NCBI GenBank assembly: GCA_002989075.1
Contig: PSQN01000005.1
Span: 620,001 to 684,000 of the forward strand
Length of the DNA stretch: 64,000 bases
Source: Arthonia radiata
Taxonomy: Eukaryota; Ascomycota; Arthoniomycetes; Arthoniales; Arthoniaceae
Direction of reading: 5' to 3'
The position numbers were made by a program, and so were the translations under genes. Shown here one piece after another: positions 33,501-44,312 of the stretch. The notes under the pieces were generated by a model that did no database searches, was not told the origin of the DNA, and saw nothing but the letters and a program-made list of their open reading frames with translations. Numbering within the stretch: the first letter of the stretch is position 1; each line of letters begins with the position of its first letter.

Positions 33501-33982
33501 TGTGATTGCGATGTGTGGAAGGTCGGCGATGGGGACGGATTGTGGTGAGGTTGAAGCTCGACGTTCACGCTTGGGCATATCGCGAATTGAGCGTGTGTGC
33601 CAAGAGACGTAAGGCTGATCACCGCCAAGCGGCGCAAATTCCGTGCTCCGATATCTGTGCGCTAGGGTTAGGGCGCACCGTGAGATTTCCACGATCCAGC
33701 CCCAAAATTTGCAGCTTCCTCAAGCTTGCAAGCCTGCTTTTGCCCTGGTCATTGACGACATGTCTCATCCGCGTTTGCGGGAAGACACTCCGGCGTCAAT
33801 AAGGGCGGCTGGTCGTTGTGCCCTCCGTTTGATTGATGTGATTGAGGTGCCCTTTTAATACTGTCTGAGGAGACTGTCGCAGAGAACGCCTGTGTTCGAC
33901 TGATCAAAGCAGCTCCCACCAACATCCTACTTCAAATTTTGACGCCGGAGTCTGTCACACCTGCTAGTCCGGCGACTCAACG
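33501..33982. other. divergent promoter region, rpl14 / Pmp3-like
   Basis: 482 bp shared by the two start sites. It contains the telobox-like site at 33663-33673. No other element recognised. Confidence 0.5.
33663..33673 (-). promoter_or_regulatory. telobox-like site upstream of rpl14
   Basis: The plus strand reads tagggttaggg, nearly two telomere repeats, about 165 bp upstream of the rpl14 start. TTAGGG-type boxes bound by Tbf1-like factors are known in ribosomal protein promoters of many ascomycetes. One site only, so this is suggestive. Confidence 0.4.
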
Positions 33983-34408
33983 ATGGTTCGTCACCGCGTG
34001 GCTATATGCCTGATCAACATCCTCTTCCCTCCAGCAGCCGTGTACGCTTTGACTGAAGACCTGGGATATGACTTTTGGATGAACTGCGTCCTCTTCATTC
34101 TGGCCGTCATACCTTCTCACGTCCATGGTTTCTACATGAGCAGCGTTTACTTCCACCGCAAGAATAAAGTCAAGAAAGGCAAATACCCCGGGGGTCCGAA
34201 AACTTTCATATCCAGCCAAAGAGTGCTCAATGGCGGGGCAAGTGATAGAGAAGTCATGAGACTCAAGAGCGCCCAGAAGCTGCAGAGAACCGGAAGCAGA
34301 GGCAGTCAGATATCAAGACGCTCAATGGGCAGTCAACGAGTGTCGAGACAGTCAACGGGCAGCCAACGAGTCACAAGACAGTACACCACGGAGGTCAAGA
34401 AGTACTAG
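33983..34408 (+). CDS. Pmp3/UPF0057-family plasma-membrane proteolipid with long basic tail
   Basis: Single exon, ATG 33983, 141 aa. Two membrane helices (ICLINILFPPAAVYAL and DFWMNCVLFILAVIPSHVHGFYM) with the UPF0057 hallmark FPPAAV and the VHGFY turn. Classical Pmp3 is about 55 aa and affects membrane potential and salt tolerance; this is the long fungal type with a cytoplasmic Arg/Ser/Gln-rich tail. The tail contains near-repeats (RRSMGSQRVSRQSTGSQRVT). High confidence in the family, none in a specific role. Confidence 0.88.
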   Translation: MVRHRVAICLINILFPPAAVYALTEDLGYDFWMNCVLFILAVIPSHVHGFYMSSVYFHRKNKVKKGKYPGGPKTFISSQRVLNGGASDREVMRLKSAQKLQRTGSRGSQISRRSMGSQRVSRQSTGSQRVTRQYTTEVKKY

Positions 34409-35392
34409 AGGATGCCCAGCTGAGATTTGGAAACACCCTTGGCAACACTGTACAGCACGAAGGTACGTACAGGTTCGTCTTTCATTCTGCTCACATGAAG
34501 ACATAATTTGCGAGGGACGGCAGTCACCGGAGGTCATGCCTAGATCTCTTAACGGGACTGTCGAAATGACCGTCAATTTCTTACATATACTGATACGACA
34601 TCTGCGATGCTGGAAGCTTGGTCATCAAAGACGTTTACAGGAAGAAGCTAACGGAGCCGCGCAGGGTACATTGACAGACTTGACAGACTTCATGGACAAG
34701 ATGGATCGTGTCTAGGCCTCGCAGCATTTGGTGAGTCATTCCCGTTTTCTTTACACCTACCTTTTTCACATGATGCATACAATCGCTAGAAATGTAGTTG
34801 AACTTCTTCTGTTCGGGGGAAGCAATGAGAATTCACCAATCACCAAGATCTCTGATCAAAATCCCCGGGCTAGCTCTCACTACCACTGCCTCTTGAGAGA
34901 TAATACTGATCATGGACAGACAGGACAAATCTAAATCTACTTCTTAAATTCTACTTGAGAGGCTCAATTGACGACGCGATGGTTCTCTGTTTCCGCTTTG
35001 TTGACCCCATGACGTGCTTCATGCGGAAGGTGTACCCGAAGTCGCGTTGGACAGCTATTGAAGTGATATGGAAAACCCCTCGCCAGACCTTCGAGTTGGC
35101 GCTAAACCTTCATTGGTTGGATCCGGTAAAGGTCTTCTTTCTATAATGTTCTCACTTACATTGCATAGACATAAGCCGCTAGGCTGCAGCCTGCATTAGG
35201 AAACCCTTGCCGCTCTCCTCAAGGTTTCGCGTGGGGCCTTCGCTTCTTCACTCTCACTCCCACTCTTGTACTCTGATTCGTGATACACAATCGACTCTGC
35301 CACTTCTTCTGGACGTCCTCTCGATTCTCTTCGAGCTTCTTCATCTCTGCGCCCGATCATCAAACAATATCGCCATCTTCTCCACCTGCACC
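34409..35392. other. intergenic, upstream of the RID-like methyltransferase
   Basis: A 984-bp gap with no ORF of recognisable similarity. The 35207-35392 part is open in frame with the methyltransferase but lacks an ATG before 35393 and is pyrimidine-rich (leader-like). The first 500 bp are unremarkable. Confidence 0.5.
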
Positions 35393-36988
35393 ATGTCCAA
35401 TGTTGACTTCTCCAATACTGCAAGCTACCCGCAGATACAAGTGACAGATCGCACAAGTCTTTCCGTTGGTGATACTGTGCAGTTGGCCCTGGCTGAGAAT
35501 TTCGGAGCCAACCAACGATTTCTTCGTGTCATACAGATATTACACAATCGCATTGATGGTGGGGTCAACCTCAAGGGATTCCTGCTCATTCGAGTCAAGC
35601 ATTCTGGACTCCTATTGCAGGGGCGCGTGAATGAGGTGTACATAGCCGTCGATCACGTTAGAGAAGATGTTACAGAGCTGTGGCCAGACCCAAGCATTGC
35701 CATTCGAGACGTGGATGCCTTCACAGAGGTTCAATTCGACGATCAAGACCAGCCAATCAAGCGAGAGCTCAGGTTCACCAATCGCAGATATCCGGAAGAC
35801 AATATTTGCACAGAGATCGACTTCGATGACAAAAACGTGCAGCAAATCAGGTTCATCCAGCAACACGAGATGTTGACTTGCCGCTGGATGATGATTGAGC
35901 ACAGGCAAGCAAAGAGGGTCAAGACTGATAGGCTTCCAAGTTCCGCTCGAATCAAGATGCTTCAGACCAAGGACATCTTCGCGCTTACAGGCATGGCCGC
36001 TAATATAGAGGACTTCACGCTATTTGAGACCTACCGAGGATCTCTGCCTACTGAGGATATGCTCACTTGTGGTGATGGATTTTGCGGTGCTGGAGGCTTC
36101 AGTCAGGGGGCCGCAAAAGCCGGTCTTGTTATCAGGCTCGCCTTTGACATGGATGGGAAGCCGTGCGGGACGTACAAACTAAATCAACCAGGGTCAACCG
36201 TATACAAACTTGACGTGTTTCGCTTCATCAGTCTCGTGGCGGAGCATCCCGGACAGTTTCGAGTGGACGTACTCCACATCTCACCTCCATGCCAGGGATG
36301 GTCTCGTCAAAATCCGTTTGCTGGCCATCGCGACCCAAATTCGAGGCAAGGGAAACTCGATGAAGCCAGACAAGCCGCCTCGTTTGTCACCGCCGCGCTG
36401 ATTAGAAAATGCAAGCCCAGAATCTTGAGCATGGAGCAAACTAACTGTATTCTCGACCCCGACAAGGTCGACTTCTTTCGCGGTATTATTGCTGATATAA
36501 CTGGCGAAGACTTCAGCGTCGCTTGGCAAATCCGAAATTGCGCTGGGGATGGCCATCCTCATGCTCGCTGGCGCCTCTGCTTGTTGGCTGCGTGTCCTGG
36601 AGAAGTCCTGCCGCCATTTGCGCCTGCAACTCATGGCCCTGGTACGCAAACGCAATATACAACAATCGGTGATCGCATCAGCCTGATAGACGAGACATTA
36701 TCTGACCACGATCCACACTATGAGCGTCTAAAGCCTGAGCGAGCGATCAAACCAGATCAGATGCTCAGAAACATTATTGATTGCTACGGCACTAAAGACA
36801 CTCTTTGGGATCCCGACCCTGCTAAGAATGGGAGAGAGTTCACTGTTCGCGAAAATGCTGTGATGATGGGACTACCACCTCATTTCCAGTTCCATGCTTT
36901 GCTTTTCAAAGGAGATAAAAAGCAGCAGATTGGAAACATGGTCGTCCCTGATACTGCAGAAAAACTTGATGAAGATTGTTGTTGCTAG
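35393..36988 (+). CDS. rid: RID/Masc1-type C5 cytosine DNA methyltransferase
   Basis: Putative DNA methyltransferase of the fungal family needed for RIP (Neurospora RID) or premeiotic methylation (Ascobolus Masc1). Intronless, ATG 35393, 531 aa. Residues about 20-95 look BAH-like (SVGDTVQLALAENFGANQRF..LQGRVNEVYIAVD). Methyltransferase motif I DGFCGAGGFSQG (228-239), motif IV SPPCQGWS with catalytic Cys300, motif VI EQT (348-350) where most C5 enzymes have ENV, motif VIII GHPHARWRL and motif X IGNMVVP (about 513-519). EQT is, to my knowledge, the RID/Masc1 mark. The reading frame ends DEDCCC; in the +1 frame from 36969 the sequence continues with a plausible family tail (MKIVVASLRKSGK, stop 37008-37010). 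A one-base insertion may therefore have altered the last residues. Catalytic motifs are intact. Confidence 0.88.
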   Translation: MSNVDFSNTASYPQIQVTDRTSLSVGDTVQLALAENFGANQRFLRVIQILHNRIDGGVNLKGFLLIRVKHSGLLLQGRVNEVYIAVDHVREDVTELWPDPSIAIRDVDAFTEVQFDDQDQPIKRELRFTNRRYPEDNICTEIDFDDKNVQQIRFIQQHEMLTCRWMMIEHRQAKRVKTDRLPSSARIKMLQTKDIFALTGMAANIEDFTLFETYRGSLPTEDMLTCGDGFCGAGGFSQGAAKAGLVIRLAFDMDGKPCGTYKLNQPGSTVYKLDVFRFISLVAEHPGQFRVDVLHISPPCQGWSRQNPFAGHRDPNSRQGKLDEARQAASFVTAALIRKCKPRILSMEQTNCILDPDKVDFFRGIIADITGEDFSVAWQIRNCAGDGHPHARWRLCLLAACPGEVLPPFAPATHGPGTQTQYTTIGDRISLIDETLSDHDPHYERLKPERAIKPDQMLRNIIDCYGTKDTLWDPDPAKNGREFTVRENAVMMGLPPHFQFHALLFKGDKKQQIGNMVVPDTAEKLDEDCCC

Positions 36989-37205
36989 TCTTCGAAAGAG
37001 CGGCAAATAGCTGCGCGAGGCCAAAGCTGCCTCTATCGCGGCTATTGAGGTTATTGATCTGGACGGCTACAGCTCAGATTCTACCCTCGGATAATGAAGG
37101 GCGGCGAAGACGGCTCATATGTCAGACATTAAACACGTCGCTTTTCCGATTGGTGACCGCATCCTCTCGCTATGCTTCTCTCATACAAAAAGTCTGCTCG
37201 CTTTC

Positions 37206-37940
37206 TCAGCCTACGCTAGACCAGAAGTCATGTGAACCACTCAGATAACTCTCCAGCTGCCTTGCCGCAACAAGGGTAAGACAGCACTGTAAATGTTAGC
37301 AACAAGAGTCTAAGTATGGCATTACATCGTGCCCAATGTCTGGCGACAGGTAACATACCACGGCAACATCCTTCCTGTTCTCTACGTGGACTGCATAGTG
37401 GCGCTCCGTCCCAATAGAGTTGTTGTGTTCAATCCCAACGTCACGACCCTCCAGGCTCATTTGGAATGCGTGGCCATCCCACTGCGTTGTTCCACAAGGG
37501 ACTCCGAACATGATAAGATCACAAGACTTGGCTTTATCGTCCTTTGCAACTACTACGAGTTTCCTGCGAGTCGTTTCGCATTCGATGACCATGCTCGGTC
37601 TTTGCCCGTCCTTATTCTCTGGAAAATGGTCGATCGTAAATGCGAGTTCTTCGCCGTGCGAAAGCTCTGTAGAGCAACGAGAAAGTCAGTAACGGCTCGA
37701 TGTGATCTTTCTCTACCAGATGGTTAGGATGAACGTGCCTGTACGCTCTTTCGTATGGATGCCGCGGAGAGGCGAGCCTTTGGTGGCCAGCAAACATCCC
37801 GGCTCTGATCTTTCCCCCTCTTTCATGATAGTCGCACGATGTGCACTATGCGATATATTGACCTTATAGATCTGAATCGTATACGGATCGGTTTGAAAGC
37901 GCGCGTCATTAAAAGTAGCTTTTGAAGCCACGTTCGGCAT
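37206..37940 (-). CDS. unrecognised protein A of a small tandem family
   Basis: Three exons are inferred from comparison with the copy at 38.4-39.1 kb: 37940-37739, 37666-37359, 37286-37206, giving 196 aa. Exon 1 is 202 nt, exactly as in the neighbour. The first intron would need a GC-AG pair (donor gcacgt, acceptor ctacag); the second is normal. The protein looks like a beta-rich domain (ELAFTIDHFPEN, HYAVHVENRKDVAV) ending in a hydrophobic helix (CCLTLVAARQLESYL). The strand-then-helix ending resembles tubby/LURP-one-like proteins, but similarity is too weak to name. No signal peptide seen. Confidence 0.5.
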
Positions 37941-38396
37941 TGCAGCTGATGCTTAAATTTCTTAGTTATTGGGTAGAATCCGGGAAGACAGAAACAATTT
38001 AAGACAGTTGAGCTCTCAGTAGATGCTGCGCGCAAGTTGATTGAAATGGCTCGGCGGAGCTAATACTAACGGTTAACTTTCGAGTCGCATGTGCCTGTGT
38101 ATCTTCGATGAGATAAGCAACGTTTTTTTGTTGTGACAGAACTGGTAGAAACAGCCCCCTCTCGAAGATGTGTTCGCTTTTGTGATGTGAAACGCGATGC
38201 AAACAGGATAGGTGTCCGTCCTCGCAAAACTACCTTAGATTGGGTACGCTAGGAGGCAACAAATCTTTGAAGAAGCGAGGCTCAAGTGAGGCGTCGTCGA
38301 GATGCCAAAGTTCACTATTCTACTGTCGCCTGCGCGCACGATGCGTGTCAGAGAGATCAAAAAGGATATTGCATTTCAAAAGACTCAATATCACAG
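37941..38396. other. spacer between family members A and B
   Basis: A 456-bp gap between two minus-strand copies. It presumably contains the promoter of A and 3' end of B. Nothing else seen. Confidence 0.4.
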
Positions 38397-39145
38397 CTAA
38401 CGTCTGACGCTCGAGAACTCTGCCGCGGCAATGAGCGCTAGACAAATCTGGTAAGCAAAGCAGTTAGCATAACACAGCTTACTGCAATCGGCGTCCCAGC
38501 GATTCATTCTACAAGGCACTTACAAAAGCGAAATCATCACCGGGTTGTATCTCTACCTCGTAGCTGTTGACGTAGCTGCTGGGAGAGAAAAGATTCCCCA
38601 AATCGTGGCTGTGCTTGAACTTGATTTCTCGATTGCCGATTGTCAGAATCGGATTTTTCTCGCGCCAATTGATGTGCCCATCGACTGCTCCGCCCTTGTC
38701 AAAGATGGTAAATTCTGTAGGTCCTGCACCAGGTTTCGGTCGTAGGATTTTGAGCGAATCGTTGCGCTTGCAGGTGATCTTCATGCAGTGGCGCTCTTCG
38801 TTGCGTTCGTCGCGCTCCCTTACGTGATCAATAGTAAACAATACGTGGTCTTGTTGCGGATCACCACGTTGCGTGTCATAAATTACTTCCGAAACAATGA
38901 GCTCATTGATTCATTGACTGCGGGCGTATATCGGGACGCATACCTGTAGTATCCTTGGTACTGCTAAATAGAGCAAAATAGTGAAAACCTTTTGTTCCGA
39001 GTACCAAGGTGCTTTGCGAATTCTGGGCATCCTTGTTGGGAATTAATTCAACACACGCGTGGTTCGTATTATGAGCCATGTGGACCACGCAGACGCCGGG
39101 TTGCGCTTTTGTCTCGACATATTGTGGATAGCCGAAGGTAGCCAT
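38397..39145 (-). pseudogene. unrecognised family member B, possibly damaged at a splice site
   Basis: Exon 1 39145-38944 (MATFGYPQYVETKAQPGV..., 202 nt), exon 2 38903-38524 and exon 3 38447-38397 would give 210 aa. The exon 1-2 junction only joins in frame if the intron is 40 nt and ends in tg instead of ag, so the copy may be inactivated or spliced differently. Exon 2 shares with copy A the block FTIDH followed by a beta-rich region. Exon 3 encodes a hydrophobic end (ICLALIAAAEFSS) at the same splice position as in A. YEVEIQPGDDFAF precedes that helix. Function unknown. Confidence 0.45.
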
Positions 39146-40130
39146 AGCTGCGCGGAACTACGTGATTTCGAATAGGAGGGTGGAGGTCGAGCTTATGTAA
39201 CAGAAGGACAATACGATCGTCGAGATGCCGCCAAGAGGTACATAATCGCGGTTTATAAACCCTTAAAAGCGGCCAGAATGCTGAGGTAAGTACACGTTTA
39301 GGAAACCAGGGTGCTGTTGTGGCTGTACAGATGTCCTTGGCTAGCGTTATGCGCTCGCAAACACACGATAATACATGTGGGACCGCACGCGGGACTTGTC
39401 CTCGCGCATTTGCCCGTCTTTAGAAAAGGAGCGGGACGGGAGAATGAAACAGCTGTAGGAAGTCAGCTCGGCACACAGAACATGCCGCATCACCATTTCT
39501 AAAAAGCGCTGCATGTAACCGCCTCTGACGTCCTATTGCGTGGGTAGACAGGGATCGCTTGATACGTGTGTGCTCATGCTGAGCCAAGACGATTCTACTG
39601 CATACTCTTTTTTCGTGAATATCAAACTACTGCAACTGGCTCTTGTGTTTCGGATGTGATACGCTGTCGTTATGCACAGTCGTTCTGCACAGTCGTTCTG
39701 CACAATCGTTCTATTGTGTCTATGTGTCCCCAACCGCGCAAATGAGAGGCATTCACGTAGGGCTTAGGGCCGTACGCCTGTGTAGAGAGGCAGGCGAGCA
39801 GCCGGGAGCAGCAAGCAAATTGCGATGGGCCTCTTAACAACGGCGACGATTTCAAGGCGTAGATGTAAGGTGTGTCGAGAGGGTTCGAAAGAGAGAGCGG
39901 TCTACTCGGTGAGATGCCAAGATGATACACCAGTCCAAAAAAGGATTAGCGCATTGAATGAGCGCGTCTTTCGTTGAAAGATGGCGGCGCTACCGCAGAC
40001 ATATACGCAGCTTTTCTAAGGTAACTACATCAATGCCGTTTCCAACAGGCCGAGCTTGTAAGACTTTACCTCCACATAGCGACGCGGCAAAGCTGATGGA
40101 TGAGCCTGCCAAACGGCCTGCAATTAGTGC
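39146..40130. other. spacer between family members B and C
   Basis: A 985-bp gap holding the 13-bp tandem repeat at 39666-39714. Several ORFs on both strands have no similarity and no convincing start. Confidence 0.4.
39666..39714. repeat. 13-bp tandem repeat, about 3.5 copies
   Basis: The unit gtcgttctgcaca is repeated head to tail with single-base changes, in the spacer upstream of gene B. A simple minisatellite. Confidence 0.7.
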
Positions 40131-40846
40131 TCAAGCGCCTGCGCCACCCTCGCACATTGCATATGCAATGGGAAGCAGAGCCATCAGCGCCCTGTCGAAT
40201 CCCGGCTTGACCTCTACGATGAAGTGCTGCTTCCAATCCCTATGCCGCTTTTCCTCTTCGACGACCAGCGCCTGTGTTGGCCACCTTCCAGAATATAGAT
40301 CAATGCTTAATTGGTTGTACGAGCCCACAGAATTGTCGCGGACGTTGCCCTTCTCAATATATCCACGGCGCTCATTACCAGACACAACTTGCAGTGATCC
40401 ATCATTGCTCCTGGGTGAAAGCTCTATCGTCTTGAAGACGCGCCCTCTTTGCTCAAATGTAGTTGTGATGCCACCTCCCGGCTTTGGATGCAACTTGAAC
40501 ACATTATGCACGTTTGGATCGGAATCATGGATGTCTGCAGGTTTCAAAATGAGCAACCCAGCTTTCAAGACAGACTGAGAAGATATGCCCTACCACCGAT
40601 GGTGAATCCAAATCCTAGAAACGTCGGAAAGTCCAGCATGTTATGGAACCACTCCGTCTCTAAAATGTATTTTCCATGTGCAGGATTCTCACTAGGGTTT
40701 TGGACGTCTTTGACTCCGGCACGGGGATGGTGATGAGAGAGGAATGCATTGTACCACTCCGGCTCTCCAGTGTTGTTGATGTACCGGTCGTCGCCGAAAG
40801 TCAGGCGCCCACCTTGAGACAGGTTGGTGCGTTGATAAGGCTACTC
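40131..40846 (-). CDS. unrecognised protein C, N-terminus unresolved
   Basis: Two exons are clear: a 5' one ending at 40594 and 40534-40131, joined across a 59-nt intron (gtaggg..ctgcag, phase 1) to read FLGFGFTIGDIHDSDPNVH. The upstream exon is open from about 40846 (LTFGDDRYINNTGEPEW, ETEWFHNMLDFPTF) but I find no ATG that joins it, so a first exon is missing or lost. The C-terminus QHFIVEVKPGFDRALMALLP resembles the strand-helix endings of A and B, which is the only link to them. No known family recognised. Confidence 0.45.
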
Positions 40847-41195
40847 GCTTCTGCTGAGGCTACTCGTTGATACACAATTGAAATATTTCCTGTTTAACCG
40901 TGCATTGGTCGGACGTTTAGACGCAAAAGATAATCCTGGGTTTGAACAGAGACGTGGTCCCGTCTAGCAAACTAGATGTTGGTATATAATGGTGCTGACG
41001 AGAACTGTAAAGAATCAGGCAATGGGACGGCTAAATCAGAGGCACGTTCCATGGCCCCGAGCGAACACCTTATGTACGAAGATGGACACAGTGTCCGTCG
41101 CAAATTGACCCACGTTGTAAGTATTCCGTTACTTATCGCCCAACATCCGTGTCAGCTGTTTTTGCGCGTCGCAGACGTTGTCTCGCTAAGTCTCG
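40847..41195. other. spacer, gene C 5' side / permease 3' side
   Basis: About 350 bp. It may hide the missing first exon of gene C, but no convincing candidate is seen. Confidence 0.35.
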
Positions 41196-43373
41196 CTAGC
41201 TGCTGTGCTCGAGTTCGACCTCTTTGATGGGACCAACAAACTCTCTTCGACCGACGCACAGATACCAGATAACTCCGAGCAGCATCACCCCACCAAACAT
41301 AACCACGCTAAAGTTCATGGTCGAGGCATCGACTGGAGTTTGTGGTGGCCAGAAGCTCCAAAACCAAACTATCGACAGGTAAATGCATGCGAAAGCATTA
41401 TTACACGCGCCCAGCACTCCTGGAATCCGCCATCGTCCCCACTGCAAGCTTCCCGGTCGCAGGAACGGGATCGAGTCATCGAAGGGCATAATCTCGCCGC
41501 GAACACGCCTCCAGAGGAGAAGTACACAGCATATGAGATAAGAGGCATATAAACCGGCGACTGTGAGCGATACGATATCGTTGAATGCGACTGCTGAGCC
41601 GAGCGTGATGAGTGACAGCAGCACTGAGACAAGCGTCGTCAAGGCGACAGTATATATGGGGATTGAGGTTCGTCGCTGAAACTATTGAGATTGAACGCGC
41701 TGAGGTGAGTTACTGACTCCTGACCAGCCAGACTTGATCATGTAAGATTGACGTACCTTGACAAAGATGCTCCAGAAAGGCAGACCGCGATCTCGTGCCA
41801 AAGACCACATCATCCTGGAGGACGACGCCAGTGCACCAACAGTGCTGCAAACGCCCAGTATAGCGACCACAACTCCCATCAAGCATGCGCCGACGGTGGA
41901 GTTTGTTGCCTGCAGAAATATTTCAAGGAACGGAAAGCCGAAAGTTTCCTTGGCGTTCAGGGCAGCTTCGATGTCACCAATGCAGTAAAGGACTGCTATT
42001 ACCATTGCAAGCCCCAACACACCATTGATAATGATGCTCGAAATCAGTGCTTTGGGCACAATCGTGCTGGCATGTTTGACCTCCTCGGACATCTATGAGC
42101 GGTCAGTCTCCAGCTTTCAGTGTAGCCTCGCGCGTAGTATAATGCTTCTCTCCTTACATGAACAGCGCTATCAGCTCCTGACCAGGGTCAGTGGTAAAGT
42201 TAACCCTGAATTCAACGAACGTGCTCACCAATCAGCGAGAAAACAGCCCCTGGAAGTCCCACAAAGAAGGAAAGCGACTGCGTTGACCAGTTGCCCTCGT
42301 TCAGGAAGGTAGTAAAAACTGAGCCGTCGCCATGAGGCCCCAAGTATACTAAAGGTATCAATACTGCTATGAAGCCAAAAAGATGAAGGACGAGGATAGC
42401 GCCCTCAAAGCTCGCCAGCGCTCGACTGGCTACCGTGTTGATGAAGACTGCGAATGCGAGTACTGCCCAGAAGAATAGCATGCTTTGATATGGTTGTGGG
42501 ACATAGTCGGAGTGGGTAAGAATGACGAGACCTTGTATCAGTGTCCCGATCAAATAGGCTGCGGATGCCGTTGTGGCTTGCCACCCCCAGACAGTCAGCC
42601 AAGCTATTCTCAGGGTTAGCGCTATCCTCTACGTATGGAGCAGAGGCTTTACATCCTCAGAAAACCTGTTACCTGTCACGTAAGTTAAGAGAGTCCGAGA
42701 TGACTCTGGGGAGAGCAGTGCGACCCAGCTAAGCGATGATATGAGTTAGGGACAGCTTTTTAAAATCTTTGCTTTGATGCTGACTGACTGGTATTGGCCA
42801 CCTGCTGTGGGTGCCCTGCGGCGAAGTTAGTATCACTTGCCGGCACCACTCTATGAGATGATAGAACTTACATCGATGCAAGTTCCGCAATAACCGTAAA
42901 CGTTGACAGTGTGCCAGCCCAGACAATCAGGAACCCCCATATTACGCCTGCTGGTCCGCCACTAAGAGCTTGTGAGCACTCTGATACAGTTCCTCGTTCT
43001 GCGTCCTTGAACGAGTAGCATACTTCAATAGGCTCTGGGTGAATACACTGCAAAGCTGTTAGTCAACTCTCCGCAGAGCCGAAGCCCGCAACTGTTGCTT
43101 ACACAAGAATGCCCTCCCAAGTAATGAGGACAGTGCATGAAAAGCCCAGAATGGACATGAATCCGAAGTTTCGCTGCGTTCATCAGTGCATTCCGTTACG
43201 ACAGCAATGCGGATAGGAAGAAACGCAAGGTCACGTACCCTCAATACAGGTTTCTTGCCCAGCCGTAGCAAATCTTCATCGTCTTGAGTGGTCGCATTGA
43301 CATGATCGTCCCCGTGTGAAGGTAAAGGGTCATGTGCTCGAGCTCGCAATTCGAAGTTATTGGAAAGGTCCAT
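41196..43373 (-). CDS. APC-family amino-acid/GABA/choline-type permease
   Basis: Nine exons, about 559 aa: 43373-43239, 43173-43105, 43047-42872, 42815-42789, 42728-42673, 42603-42229, 42177-42158, 42092-41757, 41681-41196. Phases agree throughout. Two junctions are less certain: around exon 3 an extra CIHPEPIEVCYS segment may be partly intron, and exon 9 could start at 41675. Twelve membrane helices of the fungal GABA/choline permease type: RNFGFMSILGFSCTV, GGPAGVIWGFLIVW, ELASMAPTAGGQYHWVALLS, WLTVWGWQATTASAAYLIGT, GADSAVHMSEEVKHAS, ASSSRMMWSLARDRGLPFW. It sits at the edge of the candidate RiPP cluster and could import a nutrient or handle a product; substrate not deducible. Confidence 0.85.
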
Positions 43374-44312
43374 GTCATTACCAATATTGGAACAGTGCGG
43401 TATGGTTCCTCTCAGAAGTCTTTTATGGATGAGATACAGGTAGCCGAACGAAGGGAGATGCGGCCCAGCCCAAGATCATGGGTCACGAAGCACGCGTGTG
43501 CGCGCAAGCTGGACCGCGCTGCATGTCAGCAGGCTTGTGGCACCTTGTCGATGCAACTTGCCGTATGGGTGTTCCCCGGTCCAATGATGTGGCTAAAACA
43601 TGGTCGGTATCTGCACAATCATTGCCGATCGACAGCTCTTCAGAGGCTGATCTGGCAGGAGCTGGTGCGATCTCTACGGACGGACAAGCTTTTAGACGCC
43701 GGGAAGCTGGCGCGATTGGAAGAGGCACGTCCCGAAGCGGAGGCGTTGCAGGCTTGTGCTTCACCTCGCCGTTGCCTTGTTCGCATTTCGCTCTCGTACT
43801 TCCTAAAGTAGCAAATACCGGTAGGGCTAGGTTCGGTTGTATCGACCGCAACAGCGTTTTCCTGCATGCTGAGCCGCATCATGGATGATCTTTCGCCTCC
43901 CCCGGGTCTCATTCCCACTTGAGTTGTATATGATCACGCGCATCACATTTGGTGTTGATCATGGACCTCATGTTACGCGCGGAGGAGGCGACGATGCTGT
44001 GACCCGCTGCCTTCTTGACGCCTCGCTCAGCACGCTCTCGCATGAGCTTTGTGCGTCACCCGTAATCCAGCTCTCGGGCCCTTGCAAGCATCACTAAACA
44101 TTATGTCCGGCGATCGTGAGAAGAGTCCCCAATGGTCTCGTTGAAGTCGCATGCCTGCCAAACCCACTCTGGCATCTTACTGAACAAGCAGTTTTGGAAG
44201 CTCACAATCACTGCATCGCCTTTGCCCCCCTACCCCAGCGTGTTGGCTTCAAAAATGGGCCAATTCCCCGCGAGTAAGACGCTTGCTTCCACAAACGCTT
44301 TTCCTGAATTCA
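43374..44312. other. divergent promoter region, permease / rhodopsin-like gene
   Basis: 939 bp between divergent starts. Long plus-strand frames at 43332-43888 lack an ATG in context and any similarity. I see no gene. Confidence 0.45.

Noticed and set aside
43332-43888. Two overlapping 130-160-codon plus-strand ORFs upstream of the permease
   Set aside because: They overlap the permease first exon or its promoter, begin at non-ATG codons or without context, and have no similarity.
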